DNA of 64,000 nt from NCBI RefSeq assembly GCF_000224145.3, contig NW_004190416.2, positions 186,001 through 250,000 of the forward strand. Reading direction: 5' to 3'. Source of the DNA: Ciona intestinalis (taxonomy: Eukaryota > Chordata > Ascidiacea > Phlebobranchia > Cionidae). The notes under the pieces were generated by a model. That model made no database searches, was not told the DNA's origin, and worked only from the letters and a program-made list of their open reading frames with translations. Positions 26,101-36,730 of the stretch are shown one piece after another. Each line of letters begins with the position of its first letter. Position 1 is the first letter of the stretch. Position numbers and translations under genes: made by a program.

Positions 26101-26961
26101 ACTTCTTAAACCACTAATTTTTGTTTTATTTTGCCCCCACCCTATTATAATATTAATCAAATATTCCTTAAATAATAAGCTAACTTCGGGTTCAATTTCA
26201 GTTACAAAGGAATAAACAAGGACCATTACTTAGCCCCTGCAGCGTTAGCTGACTTAGCATGGATGTGTATTGAAGAAGGAAAGTTTAATGAAGCAACTGC
26301 TCATCTGAAATATATCAGGTAGGGTGTGTGTAGTAGGTAGGGTATGGGTCAAAGATGGGAGATGGGATAATGGGCCAACTCTGGCCTAAATCTAAAGGCC
26401 CATAGNNNNNNNNNNNNNNNNNNNNNNNNNNNNNNNNNNNNNNNNNNNNNNNNNNATGGGCATCTCTGGCCTAATCTAAGGTCCATAGGGTGTTACACTG
26501 TACGAACTAACCCATGTAGAATAGAATGTCCATATACAATGTTACTCTACTTATTCAAACAGAGTCACCCTACTTACCTAAATATGGTAGAATTGTAACT
26601 TATTTATCCTCTCGTGGGTGGAAAACGACAGTTTTTATAACAATTTACCTCGCATGTCACTTATTTGTCCTCGCGTAGAATGGCAATGACAGTCGTTATA
26701 AGACGGGAGTGCTGTTTCATACACCTCGCGCTTCATTTTGAGTTACCTCATATCTTTGTGGGTGATTTTATTTTTTTAATTATATACTGTTTGCTTCACA
26801 ATTTAGACAACCTATCAATATATATATAGTTAACCTATGCATCTAACATCACTTACAGGAAAACGTACTCACACTACTCAATGGAGTCTCGTATTCACTT
26901 CCGCATACACGCTGCACAAACCAAACTCAACGAGATATCAAAACCAAGCTTTTCAACATGA
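17116..26961 (+). CDS. TTC39: TTC39-family tetratricopeptide protein, 16 exons
   Basis: Member of the TTC39/Iml2 family of TPR proteins; vertebrate TTC39B affects lipid and cholesterol handling, while the biochemical role of the family is poorly defined. Exons: 17116-17157, 17729-17862, 18314-18389, 18751-18806, 19209-19285, 19692-19759, 20645-20809, 21301-21475, 21875-22002, 24050-24189, 24715-24825, 25199-25316, 25509-25641, 25748-25892, 26202-26318 and 26859-26961. Every junction is GT/AG and in phase, giving 595 aa (human members about 580-680). The N-terminus has the family signature LNVALAEVNVAINLFFNNRF, followed by YHALGLSTLLFLEASLTFEQ. The middle has FFYLYAGRLEQLKGNFEKA and CYWELMWCHATLFKWQEAA, both TPR-like helical pairs. 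The C-terminus has APAALADLAWMCIEEG and ends with ESRIHFRIHAAQTKL, the conserved family tail. No signal peptide. Which vertebrate paralog it matches is unclear. An N-run interrupts intron 15 only. Confidence 0.92.
17455..17640 (-). repeat. SINE body, TTC39 intron 1
   Basis: Contains the reverse complement of the family body (acaacctgttagtgaccact, cttggccaaagacattcac), followed by the second repeat (tcccaggtgccatgacgtag). It appears to be a composite of the two short repeat families. Confidence 0.5.
18685..18715. repeat. (TA)n microsatellite, TTC39 intron 3
   Basis: A run of about eleven ta units lies about 40 bp before the acceptor of exon 4. Confidence 0.75.
18960..19100 (+). repeat. SINE tail, TTC39 intron 4
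   Basis: Contains taaagtaacatacatggtaa, acacgaggtgtatagaca, then cgactgtcgtatccggccac and acaagttacattcatttatt, the standard SINE 3' half. Confidence 0.65.
19386..19466. promoter_or_regulatory. Cluster of CRE-like and E-box motifs, TTC39 intron 5
   Basis: ACGTCACACACG occurs twice (19411-19422 and 19427-19438), each with a CRE half-site (ACGTCA/TGACGT). A palindromic CCACGTGG E-box lies at 19459-19466. This stretch is unusually CpG-rich for the surrounding AT-rich intron. Motifs are direct observation, enhancer function is inference. Confidence 0.35.
22025..22315. repeat. Local direct duplication, TTC39 intron 9
   Basis: The phrase tgtttaaaga, then atcattagtatcagcattg, occurs near 22036-22075 and again near 22258-22295. 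The copies differ at several bases. It produces an 88-codon open frame with no recognisable domain. Confidence 0.5.
22980..23220 (-). repeat. SINE copy, TTC39 intron 9
   Basis: Reverse-oriented copy with ataacatgtatgttaataca, gggttaccatgtatgttact and gacaacccattagtgaccac in the expected order, ending near gtgtcttgcccaagcattac. Confidence 0.65.
23735..23900 (+). repeat. SINE copy, TTC39 intron 9
   Basis: A head-like tggttggacctcttaact leads into the tail with gaggtgtatgaaataaaaca and aataaataagttacattcgt. The middle of the element is missing. Confidence 0.55.
24935..25080 (+). repeat. SINE body, TTC39 intron 11
   Basis: Contains cttgggcaagacacttaacg and gacccagtggtcactaatgg in the family order. 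Confidence 0.55.
26330..26580. repeat. Second short repeat family around the N-run, TTC39 intron 15
   Basis: The phrases gggccaactctggcctaaat and ataggtgtt-like text are repeated on both sides of the Ns, and the same words recur near 37380, 40990, 48070, 51520 and 56570. A repeat at the gap edges probably caused the gap. Confidence 0.45.
26406..26455. other. Assembly gap (50 N)
   Basis: A run of unknown bases lies wholly within TTC39 intron 15, so it does not affect the coding sequence. Confidence 0.99.
26590..26835 (-). repeat. SINE copies, TTC39 intron 15
   Basis: Two reverse-oriented tail pieces: gtaacttatttatcctctcg with gacagtttttataaca, then cttatttgtcctcgcgtaga with gacagtcgttataagacggg. 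They are followed by gtgggtgattttatt and acaatttagacaacctat from the body. Confidence 0.6.
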
Positions 26962-27212
26962 AACAACGTGTCATAATAATAAACATTATGACATAATAGT
27001 AGCACACAATGGACATGACAATAATTTTTTTATTTTTTTTTTCTCAAATTAAATTAATTTTATTTTTCTATCATGAACATTCAAGACTACCATAATACGT
27101 TATGTGTATTTTTTAATCCATCTCTTTCTTTAAATGTGTTTTTTTTCTGTAGGTTTATTAAATATGTATTACCCCAATAGTGGACTATGCAGTAGTAACA
27201 CATTCCCATCCA

Positions 27213-27282
27213 TATAAGGTAGGGGAAGATGGGACACTTTTCATTCTATTTTCTCGGTGTCCCATTTTACCCCACCCATATA
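27213..27282. mobile_element. Minimal MITE: two termini joined, 70 bp
   Basis: The sequence runs ggtaggggaagatgggacac into ttttcattctattttctcgg and straight to gtgtcccattttaccccacc. The core found in every other copy is missing, leaving only the inverted ends. It looks like an internal-deletion product. Confidence 0.7.
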
Positions 27283-27699
27283 ATGTAGTTATATTAAACT
27301 AAGCACTTTAGTATATAACATGTCTAACTCATTGATTGCATTTTTCGCTAAAATTATAATTTACGCAAATTGCAAACAGATAAAAAACAACGGTAATAGT
27401 CATTTTTACTGGATGTTAAATATTGTTTTTTAAAATAAATATTTTGTTATAAAGACTTTGTTTTGTTTCAAACTATTTTTCACCCTAACTTAATGGGTCA
27501 TATGTGTCACCTGTGTAATTGAGCGTCGGTTGGGCCCTTTTGGTCGAAATCACTAAGTTTTAAGGAGTGTTTTTATTTTTTGTTGATTTTTGCCATGTTT
27601 TGTACAACATACACCCACACTGAACAACACTGGGTGTAGGTTTCCCTTAGTTCTGTTAGATGTCTTTGTTCAACATGTGATATGCGTTTGTAACTTTTT

Positions 27700-27793
27700 T
27701 TTTCCAATGTAATTTTAATTTTAGCTTTCCAATGTAATTTTAATTTTAGTTTTCCAATGTAATTTTAATTTTAGTTTTTTAATGTATTTTTAA
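27700..27793. repeat. About 26-bp minisatellite, 3-4 copies
   Basis: Units of tccaatgtaattttaatttt separated by agctt or agttt are repeated head to tail, with the last copy diverged. Confidence 0.8.
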
Positions 27794-28514
27794 GTTTAAT
27801 CACGTTTGAAGAATTAACACTGTGTATGTGTTTCTTGTACATTTATCATTATCTTACAATCAATATAACAAGGGTGGGAACTTAAACCATGGTTTGCAAA
27901 ACACCAACGGTTTTTGGTCATTTAAATTGTTATCTAACTTTTGGTGTTAATTGTTCTATTCTGTATGGGTGAGGTCCTACAGCAAGCCACGCCGTTGGAC
28001 CTGGTATTTAAGCCAGAGTTGCTCTAGCTTAAACACCAAATAAGTAAACTATTTTATGTCCACTTCTTAATTCTTAAATTGGTTAAAAAATAATAATTTT
28101 ATTAAACTGGTTTACTCATAAATTTACGGCTTCTATATAGCTATATTGCCCACTCTAAAATGCTCAAAAACCATTATATTTATACATTTTTCTCTGCCCA
28201 ATTACCTACAAGTTTGTCATTCGCTTTTCAAATTAAAATCTTTGGCTGTTTTTCCAAAACGTCCCCCCTAACCTATGCATTTGTATGCAAATTTGAATCG
28301 CTATTTACGCTATGTAGGTTGTAGGCGAATGTTCCTCAAACTAAAAATTTTGGTGATTTTTGCAAATATGTCGTTTTGAATCTAACAGAGCACAGATCGA
28401 ACTATAATTGTTTTATTTTGTTTTAGTAGCATTAAGAATAATACAAATATGACTTTGTTTGTCCTTTGTTCGCGAAATATGAACAGAATATGTTTAAAAT
28501 AAAGTAGATAAGCT

Positions 28515-28640
28515 GTAGCTGTAACCCAGTGGTCACTAATGTATTGTCTACTTGGTCAGCTATAGAGAAAACAAAATCACCCATAAAGTTACGTATGTTG
28601 ATAACTTGTTAGCGGGCACAAGGTGTATGAATAGTTAGGG
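28515..28640 (+). repeat. SINE body and tail fragment
   Basis: Contains acccagtggtcactaatgta, ttgtctacttggtcagctat and acaaaatcacccataaagtt, then the tail word gcacaaggtgtatga. Confidence 0.6.
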
Positions 28641-28649
28641 TATTCGTGA

Positions 28650-28852
28650 TATAGTAGGGTGGGGGAAGACGGGACACCTTTAGCACACAATATCGAAATA
28701 TCCTGATCGTGTTTTAAACAAATAACAACGGTCTATGGGAATTGTGAGCATACGGTTTTATATTTCTTTGAATGTTCTTTGTTTACTACCAAATGCGACG
28801 AGAAAATAGAATAGAATAAAAGGTGTTCCATCTTCCCCCATCCTACTATACA
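28650..28852. mobile_element. MITE, complete copy
   Basis: Ends TATAGTAGGGTGGGGGAAGA and ttcccccatcctactata are inverted copies of each other around the full core. One of the best preserved copies in the window. Confidence 0.85.
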
Positions 28853-29204
28853 TGACTGTAGTTGCACCGTCGAGGATAAATAAGACAAAGAGGAAGTAAA
28901 ACAAAACGACTTGTAATGCGTGTTATGAGTAAGGTGAAACTACATTGATTTATTACGTAACAACCGAATATTGTGTCAACTCTGAGCTAAATCATTACGC
29001 ACACTTTCTACAGTCATCAGCTTTAATTAATATTTATCAGCTTTAATTAAATAAGCCAACTAAGTTGCGTTTTACCATTACGTATGTTTTTTATTCTTGG
29101 CGTATTATAACAACTGACAAATCATATTACAGCTTGCTTTGTACTGTTATTTCTTTTTACACGATATCGCAAGGATAAGGTTTCCTACATATAGATACGA
29201 TTAC

Positions 29205-29305
29205 ATACATGGAAACTCCCTATAGCAGACACGAGGTGTATGAAACAGATCATTCATGTTATAACGGCTGTCGTTGCCACGCCATGCGAGGATAAACAAC
29301 TAACA
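29205..29305 (+). repeat. SINE tail
   Basis: Contains gacacgaggtgtatgaaaca, gttataacggctgtcgttgc and cgccatgcgaggataaac, all standard tail words. Confidence 0.6.
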
Positions 29306-29474
29306 ATAAACCATACAAGTAGGCCTAAAAACAATGGCACAACATAAGTGATGGAAGCTGTGTGGATAAACAAGTTACATTCAAGACGTAATGCATTGCG
29401 AGCACAAAAAACGCTGATTAATATTACTTCAAGCAAAGTAAGCACCGACGCCTCCCATACGAAGCGAAACTCTG

Positions 29475-29755
29475 TTTTTTGCTGCTTCATTGTAAATTGT
29501 TTGAGACGTTGAATGCAGGCACGAAGTAAGCGGTTTCGGTTATTATGGCGGTGATAGGTTCTAAGATAGGCAGGCCCATGGGTTGTATGTTAAAGTTTGA
29601 TTGTAAATTGTCTAGTTTTTGCTGCTTTATTGTAAATTGTTTGAGACGTTGAATGCAGGCACGAAGTAAGCGGTTTCGGTTATTATGGCGGTATAGGTTC
29701 TGATGCTGATTGCTGAGATAGGCAGGTCCATGGTTTGTATGTTGAAGCTAAATCT
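29475..29755. repeat. Tandem duplication of about 142 bp
   Basis: The block beginning ttgctgcttcattgtaaatt and containing ggcacgaagtaagcggtttc is repeated immediately downstream with few differences. Copy 1 is about 29475-29617 and copy 2 about 29619-29755. The second copy has a short insertion near gatgctgattgctg. Confidence 0.85.
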
Positions 29756-29831
29756 GTTTAGGCAGCGATTTACAGATGGATAGAAGTAAAGGATGTAATG
29801 TTAACAATGGTTTTAAATGTGTTGTATTTAT

Positions 29832-30022
29832 AGAACTGCAGGGTAAGATGGATAGTAAGCATACAATGTCCCATATTTCCTGGTCGTGTTTTTAACATAT
29901 AACATCGCTATATAGAGTCGTGGCGATACGGTTATATAATTTTGTAAATATTCTTTGATTACTATCAAATGGAACGATAAAAAAGAATCAAAATGGACCA
30001 TCTTACCCCAACCTACTATATA
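29832..30022. repeat. MITE copy, diverged subfamily
   Basis: Opens cagggtaagatggatag and closes atcttaccccaacctacta. Shares the ATGGATA / CCCCAACC variant with copies near 32305, 34127, 35353 and 46692, which defines a second subfamily. Confidence 0.6.
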
Positions 30023-30149
30023 TTGCACGAAGCGCCGTTTAGGTATTTAACATGTTGGTTGTAGGCAGCAGTTTTAATTCTAGATATATACATAGCGACT
30101 ACATTAGCCTGGATTTCCAGCAGTGCAATGTTAGTACTATGGGCACGGT

Positions 30150-30310
30150 AAAGCAATGGGTTTATCAAGAAAGCATACAGATAACAATCACCCACAAAGT
30201 AACATGCATGGTAACTCGTAAACTGGCACTAGGTGTACGAACACCCGTGTTATAACGACTGTCGTTTTCCGGCCACGCGAGGATAAAGTAAGTTACATTC
30301 ATTTAACATT
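30150..30310 (+). repeat. SINE tail, well preserved
   Basis: Contains acaatcacccacaaagtaac, atgcatggtaactcgtaaac, cactaggtgtacgaacaccc, then ataacgactgtcgttttccg and agtaagttacattcattt. Confidence 0.68.
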
Positions 30311-30359
30311 TCACGGAATTAAAGCTCTGTATTTTGTATTTGAAACTTCTTCTATACTG

Positions 30360-31750
30360 AGACGGTTTTATATTATGTTGTGTCAGATGAGACTTCTGGG
30401 ATTAATCGTATGTTTAGCAATTAGTGCTAACGAGGATACAACACGACCGCCTGCACTTCGTTACATCTTATTCTTGTTACAAACTCGCTTGGGAATTAAT
30501 TTCCACGCGTTACGTAGTGTCGGACCGCGACAGTGACGACCGACGTAGGCATGGAATTAGTGTCATGTTCACAGCAAGCATAGTGGCATGGGGCTTGTAT
30601 ACGTGTGAGAATAACATGGTTGCTTGCAGTGAAGCCACATCTACAAGCCTTGATGGCAGCGTCGCGTTGCCAAAGTTTGTTGCATTAAAGGAATACGGGT
30701 TGCCGCAAAGTTGTATTAAAACTTTAATACGGTCGTCTAGCCTTTTAATAAACGGCTACGGGTAATGAAATTACGATCAAGGATAGAGGTTTTACAATGT
30801 GCGCCACGTCATTTAAGGGCGTGCTGATTAATGAAGACGAAAAGAGGAGACAGTTTATTTGGCGTTTGAAGTGTCGCCTATTGTGTAGATATTTAATACA
30901 AGTTCCCACCGTGACGGTAGCGGTGTGGTTGATAAACTGCCTTCATATGTTACATTCCCATAGCCCTTGCTATGCTCCCAAAGCTCAATGAGCTTATGTA
31001 GCTTTATCGCGGTTTAAAATCTGACTTGTTTTATTTAAATTGCAGATAAAACATTGTGTGGTCTGGCTAACCGACTGCAGCAGCACGTCGATCGAATTAG
31101 AAAGCAAGTCGTTCGATAAGACGACGTATTATCGCCGTCCGAGAGTAAAACGCCTTCCAATTGTAGTAATGGTAGGCAGGTCGTGCAGTATTAGCGTGTT
31201 AGAAGGAACTTCGTCTAAGGTTCCACGCAAAAAGCAATCGAAACATTATGAACCTTCCGCCTCTCGTTCAGGGTTCCATTCAGTTAACGACGCGAGCAGG
31301 CGAGCACTGCAGTCTTATACCAAATTGCAAAGCCGGTAGCATAAGAGTGCTTGACTCTTTATCAGGCGACGCAGTACCTCTTGGCTTGATTGGAAGGCAA
31401 CAGAACGCTGCATGCTTCGTCAGCAACAGACCTATACGTTATTGTGGATGCTATATACGCGGTAATAGTACGCCGTATTGTGTATAATGTGTTTATATGA
31501 ATGTATAGCGACGGTTTTCCAACCAAGGATCTAATGCTTCAGTTTGGTTAGGCGGTAAGTTAGCATTGTCAGTGACTGTATCGCTTAAAAAAGAATATGC
31601 CACCTTAGTCGCCTTAGTAGTCATATTCTTGAGGCTACTTCCGTGTATTTCACGTCGTACGCTTTGTGAAAGACGGTAACCAAGAATACTGTGCGTAGAT
31701 ACAGTTAAAATCCGGGTAGTGCGGCACGTTGTACTTTACTAGTTCCCTAG
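30360..31750. other. CpG-rich, repeat-poor block of unknown function
   Basis: About 1.4 kb with visibly higher GC and many CpG dinucleotides compared with the AT-rich flanks, and no MITE or SINE copy. Three open frames of 64-113 codons (30424-30765, 30797-30991, 31040-31339) and an overlapping 79-codon frame are present, but their translations show no domain I recognise and they conflict in frame. It could be a CpG-rich regulatory region, a non-coding transcript, or a decayed gene. I cannot choose. Confidence 0.4.
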
Positions 31751-32063
31751 TTTTTTGTAACAGATAAATCAGTAAATGGTGTGTGGGAAAACAAATATGA
31801 ATGGTGACGAAACCGTCTTAGAGCAACGTCATGTGAGTTTTTCTGTGTACAGGAGGAACGAGTATTGCCGATGACTGGATATAGGTTTGTTTGTGTAGCT
31901 GAATTACTTAGTTAAACTCTTTCGTACGCGTGCAAGGTTGTAGATGTCTAAACACACATTGTCAATTGGTGTTTTGTCTACAGTAGTGCGCTGTATATAG
32001 CGCGTATACGCTTCTGTTTTATACATAGGTACGTATACTGTTGCATTATTTTGTTCCATAATA

Positions 32064-32130
32064 CCAGTAGTTCTCAACCTATTGAAAGGCGTACCCCTTT
32101 TGGTACATACAGGTGTTTTTCAGGTGGTAC
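32064..32130. repeat. hAT-like transposon terminus, remnant
   Basis: cagtagttctcaacctattg followed by aaaggcgtaccccttttggt resembles the CAGNGGTTCTCAAC terminal repeat of hAT elements and their known 'gtacccctt' subterminal words. No partner end was found nearby. Confidence 0.35.
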
Positions 32131-32304
32131 TCAAGTAACTATCTAGGTTCAATAATCAAAAAAATTACCAGTAAATGAAATAAAAGAGTAGGTTTTTTGA
32201 CTAAAACCGTAACTTTTAAATAAACGTTGCGAGTTCTCTTTATAAAAGTGACACGCGAGTGGAAAAAGGTTAAAAAAGCTGAATTATCATTATTTCAGCT
32301 GTAT

Positions 32305-32455
32305 ATTGAACTGTGTTTTAAAAATTAACAGCGTTTTTTTAGAGTAGTGAAGCTACGGTTTTATTATTCAATAAATATTCTGCTTATTACCAAAAGGGAA
32401 TATAAATGAATAAAAATATGGGCCATCTTACCCCAACCTATATATATATATATTG
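32305..32455. repeat. MITE 3' part, diverged subfamily
   Basis: Has the core word gaactgtgttttaaaaatta and the closing gggccatcttaccccaacct. The other end is missing. Confidence 0.5.
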
Positions 32456-32910
32456 GTGGAGAGCTTGGTTTCGGTTAAGGTTTGTATCTATGTTACATAA
32501 GATAAGGGTTTAGTTTCGAAAATGATTAACTTTTTTCAAGTACCGGTGTATCTAGTTCAAACAACTTAATATTGGCGACCCTGCGACAGAGCATCAGTCA
32601 TTCAGGCTATGCAATGTTAACTATTGAGAGCATAATTAATTTTAGTTGATTGTGGCGGCGTTTGGTATTTACTTGAGAAAAAAAGGTCAATTACCCATTG
32701 AAATATTTAGAATCAAGTTCAGATTCGAGTTCCGCACTAACAAATATACAGAAAGTCGTAAATTTCTTGGCTTTCTACTTTTACGAGATTGTGTCGTTTG
32801 ATCTTCCACGGTGTTTGTCGATTGTAAATTTGTCAGAACTTATTTTATTACAATATACTAGCGTTCTAACTTACACCAATTGTTTGGTTTCAAAAGTGCT
32901 TTGACTTATT

Positions 32911-33105
32911 GTAGGGTGGGGGAAGATGGGACATCTTTTCGTTCCATTTCCTCGTCCAATTTGGTGGAAAACAAAGAATATTCAAAGAATTATAAACCGT
33001 ATTATCACGACTACCAAAGAACGGCATTAATTGTTTAAAACACGTTCAATATATTTAGAAATTATGTGCTAAAGGTGTCCCGTATCCCCCCACCCTTCTA
33101 TATAT
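32911..33105. mobile_element. MITE, complete copy
   Basis: Bounded by TTGTAGGGTGGGGGAAGATG and gtatccccccacccttctat with full core. Confidence 0.78.
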
Positions 33106-33187
33106 GTACTTTGAATCAGAGGCTACAATCTTATTGTAGCTATATATTTTAAGCTGGGAATTTTTGCGGTTACTATACGTTTAAAGA

Positions 33188-33370
33188 AGAGTGGGGAAAG
33201 ATGGGACACATTTAGCACATAATATCTAAATAACCTGTGTTTTGAACAGTTAACAAAAGTCTACAGGAGTTGGAAGATACGGTTTTATAATTCTTTAAAT
33301 GTTCTTTGTTTACTTCCAAATGGGAGGATAAAATTGAATGTGTCCCATCTTCCCCCACCTTACTATATAG
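33188..33370. mobile_element. MITE, complete copy
   Basis: Opens agagtggggaaagatgggac and closes ccatcttcccccaccttact. The core is in the opposite orientation to the copy about 80 bp upstream. Confidence 0.75.
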
Positions 33371-33559
33371 GTATTGATATTTTCATAAATATTCAACACG
33401 AATATTGCTTTATAAACACGTACGCCTGTTATAGCAGCGGGCGCTATAAAAGATTCTGTTACAGGATACTCGCCTACGTATATTCTATATTAATTTGATC
33501 CACATATACTAAAATGAACCGTCATGGCTTGTTGTTTGTTTAGTATTAGTCATAGAGTT

Positions 33560-33836
33560 TATTACTGTGAGGTAAGATGGATACCGTTTGCACATAACAT
33601 CCCATATTTCTTAGGCGTGTTTAGGAGCACATGGTTATGTAATTATAGTACTGTGGGGTAATTTGGGACACCTTTGGTGCAAAATATACAAATATCCCGA
33701 CCGTGTTTTAAACAATTAACAACGGTCTATGAGGGTCGTGAGGATACGGTTTTGTAATTCTGTAAATATTCTTTGTTTTCTATAAAAGAGACGATATTTG
33801 AAAACATGGAACATCTTACCCCGCCCTACTATATAC
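33560..33836. repeat. MITE fragment followed by a complete MITE
   Basis: A fragment of the diverged subfamily (tgtgaggtaagatggatacc, 33560-33640) is interrupted by a complete copy (TAGTACTGTGGGGTAA to ttaccccgccctactata, about 33646-33836), a likely nested insertion. Confidence 0.65.
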
Positions 33837-33837
33837 G

Positions 33838-34035
33838 TTTATCATGTACAGAAAACACAAATAGTGACAATAAGTTTGTTTGCTTTCCTATCTAAGTAAT
33901 AGATCGGTCATGCAGTGATTTACGACCACATCGGTGTAAATGGTCGACGACACGACAGTTTCCAGTCGTTTTCGGTGAAATTTACACCCACTAAGCGTCG
34001 ATGTTTGTTCAGTTTTGTGTAGAACGAACCTTTTA
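33838..34035 (+). repeat. Arm 1 of a 195-bp inverted repeat
   Basis: From acgtttatcatgtacagaaa to cagttttgtgtagaacgaac this segment is the near-perfect reverse complement of 44205-44400, about 10 kb away in this assembly. It is not one of the MITE or SINE families. It follows a MITE end directly. Confidence 0.85.
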
Positions 34036-34126
34036 TATTATAGACATAAAGAAAAATAGATGAGTTTCCCAGCCGTAACAGTAATTCTACGCATCCGAAA
34101 ATAGGAACTATTTTTTAGGACGTATA

Positions 34127-34320
34127 GTACTGTGGGGTAAGATGGATACAGTCAGCACATATATTCAATATTTTGTGATCGTGTTTTTAGCAATTGCCAA
34201 CAATATTTTATAAGAGCGCGAGGATACGGTTATATAGTTCTGTAAACATTCATTGTTTACTACCGATTGGGACGATGAAAGAGATTGAAAACATGAACCA
34301 TTTAACACCAATATACTATA
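34127..34320. repeat. MITE copy, diverged subfamily
   Basis: Starts tatagtactgtggggtaaga with the ATGGATACAGTYAGCACATA variant and closes ccatttaacaccaatatact. Confidence 0.6.
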
Positions 34321-35352
34321 ACATAACTTTGACAGTCACTTGTAACAGGCAGTTTATTACGTTTTCACCTATATAGTGAGCTTTAACATTGTTTTGCAGG
34401 TAAATTTCAGTCATTTTACTCTGTTTAAAATTGATTTTGTTCCGTGATCGAATGGATAAGTGAATTTATGTTTTGCATTAATTCGTATTTGTCTCTTCAA
34501 TTACTATAACGAAGAACAAGAGTTCCATATCTGAACGAAAATATGAGATAAAGCAATAAATATACAATCTTTAAACGCGCAAATGGATAAGACACATACG
34601 CACAAGTAATTGATAATGAGTGTGAGTTTACACTGAAAACAAATAAATAGACATAAAAAACATAATTTTTGTTTTATTTTCCAACACGATAGCGAAGATA
34701 CAAATTATTAAAACAACGGAGAGAAGCGGCGACAGTCGTTAAAACACGTTATGAGAATATGTGAGAAAGAGCGCGGAAAAAACACCTGCAGATTGATCCG
34801 TCGCCATAAAACGTCGGATTACCTGCTGACGCCATAAACCGTTGGCCGTTTATTGTCGTTTAATGATATTTATTTTCCCCTTTTTAAATATTAGATCACT
34901 ATATATGTTATATACAGTGTATATTGTGTAAAGAGAAAATATAAGGGATTTTTTGATCGCGTGAGCGTTTGTTATAAAATATGAACAATCTGCCAGCAAA
35001 TACTGACTTCAGTTATCTTTAAAAATGCGTTCATGATAAGAAATAGTTACCATATTAGTATATTCCTGTTTTGTTTTAGGCCATTTTGTGCGAAAATGAA
35101 TATTTGGGTTTTATTGAACGTTAGATTTGGTTTTACCCACAGCGGGTTTTGAACCTTGAACCTTCTGGGTCACCCATATTAGTGGTTATTATTGTTGTTA
35201 ACTCAGTACGTAGGCAGGTTAGTTAACATAGCGCGCCAGTATACATAACTATTGCGTTGTTGTATTTGTTGTTTGACATAATATTATTTTAAAAACATTG
35301 CCGCACGGTAGACGATACCTTGGTGACAAAGAATTACGATTACGTTTATATT

Positions 35353-35548
35353 ATAGGTCAGTGTAAGATGGTCCATCTTTTCATTTTATTTTATTATTTG
35401 GTTGTAAACAAAAAACATTTTCAGAATTGTATAGCCTAACCGTAGTCCCACAATTCTAAAAGATCGTTGTTGTTAATTGTTGAAAACACGATAAGAAAAT
35501 ATGGAAAACATGTGCTAACGGTGTCCATCCTACCCCGCAGCACTTATA
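35353..35548. repeat. MITE copy, diverged subfamily
   Basis: Starts ttataggtcagtgtaagatg and closes gtccatcctaccccgcagca, with gttgtaaacaaaaaac core. Confidence 0.6.
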
Positions 35549-35854
35549 CTTTATGGGAACAGTTTTCGCATAGGTGTAAAAATGTTCGAGCTCTTGGGTG
35601 TCGATTATTGCAACACGATTGTTACGAAAGCAGAATAGGATATATAATGCAAGGGTGCCATACGAATTAGATATGAGATGTTATGTTCTTATGGTATCCA
35701 TTTTACTTTACATTGTTATAATAGGGCGTATAGTTTTGTGTAGAACGTACGTGTCGATGCTTGTATCAACCTTGGAGTGCAGCGACAGAAACAGGCGGAG
35801 TTTGAGTTATATTAAACCTGTCGGTGCATAATTTATAACGATAGAGTGGCGTCG

Positions 35855-36015
35855 CTGCAAAAAAGATGGCTGACGACAGGACAGAAAAACGTCGGCGGGC
35901 CATTACAGTTTTATGGGCCTGCTCCCTGGGCAGTGGAAGCGATTTATTGAGCGACAAAATCATTAATTATTCATCAAATTCCTGTTCGCGTACCCTTCCC
36001 CGTCGAACAAGTTAA
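35855..36015 (+). promoter_or_regulatory. Probable LARP6 promoter/5' leader with YY1-like motif and 49-codon frame
   Basis: The string aaaAAGATGGCtgacg at about 35861-35873 matches the YY1 consensus around an ATG. A frame opens there (35866-36015, 49 aa beginning MADDRTEKRRRAITV) within GC-richer, repeat-free DNA about 0.8 kb before the LARP6 start codon. It may be a 5' leader with an upstream reading frame, or chance. I do not recognise the peptide. Confidence 0.3.
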
Positions 36016-36612
36016 GCTTGAGCAGAAACTTTCATAATTATGATCTTCACGGGCAGAAGGTTACAGGGTTGCATGAGGACACTCAAAGCTTAGTCTGTTG
36101 TGTTTTGCGCGGCATTGAAGTCGAATTTCGGGAAATTCTGAGGCCAATTTTATAGATTGAGGAAAATGCGTAAAAAATGGGTAGTATGTGTTAGAATAAT
36201 TAATTTTAAGGTGCGATGTTGAATTTTGTAAAGGTATTTTGATTTTAAGAGAAAAAAAAACGTTTTTTAAAATATGATGCTTGTTTTGAGTTTCGGCGTA
36301 AAGGTCTATTGGTAAACAGAAATTTCAGGCTAAAAGTTTAACGTTTTTGTGAACATAAGAAAATTTTCTGGGGAAATGAAAGATCGCGCCCGCTTGACGG
36401 TAAACGAAAATTTTAGGCACAACGTATTAACGGTTTGTACTCTTTCGTAGACATCATTTTGAGGGAAATGTCACATTTTGAAAATTATGTCGGTGATCTG
36501 TCGTATATTAAAAAATAGGTTTGTATAAACATGAGAGCTATTTCGAATTCGCAGTAGATCTACAGGCAATGTGGGATATAGTGGGAATCGTAGACGCTGC
36601 ACTGTTTATAGT

Positions 36613-36730
36613 TATACTGTTGGGTAAGATTCCATATTCCTAATCATGTTTTGAACAAGTAGCAACGCTATTTTGAAGTCTCTGGTCTATGGCTACAAAA
36701 TTCGGTAAATATTTTTTGTGATTTAATTTT
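36613..36730. repeat. MITE remnant upstream of LARP6
   Basis: tatactgttgggtaagattc with catattcctaatcatgtttt and aaatattttttgtg shows a worn copy of the diverged subfamily. The assembly overlap begins within it. Confidence 0.45.

Noticed and set aside
30424-31487. Frames of 64-113 codons in the CpG-rich block as protein genes
   Set aside because: The frames conflict with each other and show no domain. Higher GC alone makes longer chance frames. Kept as an unexplained block instead.
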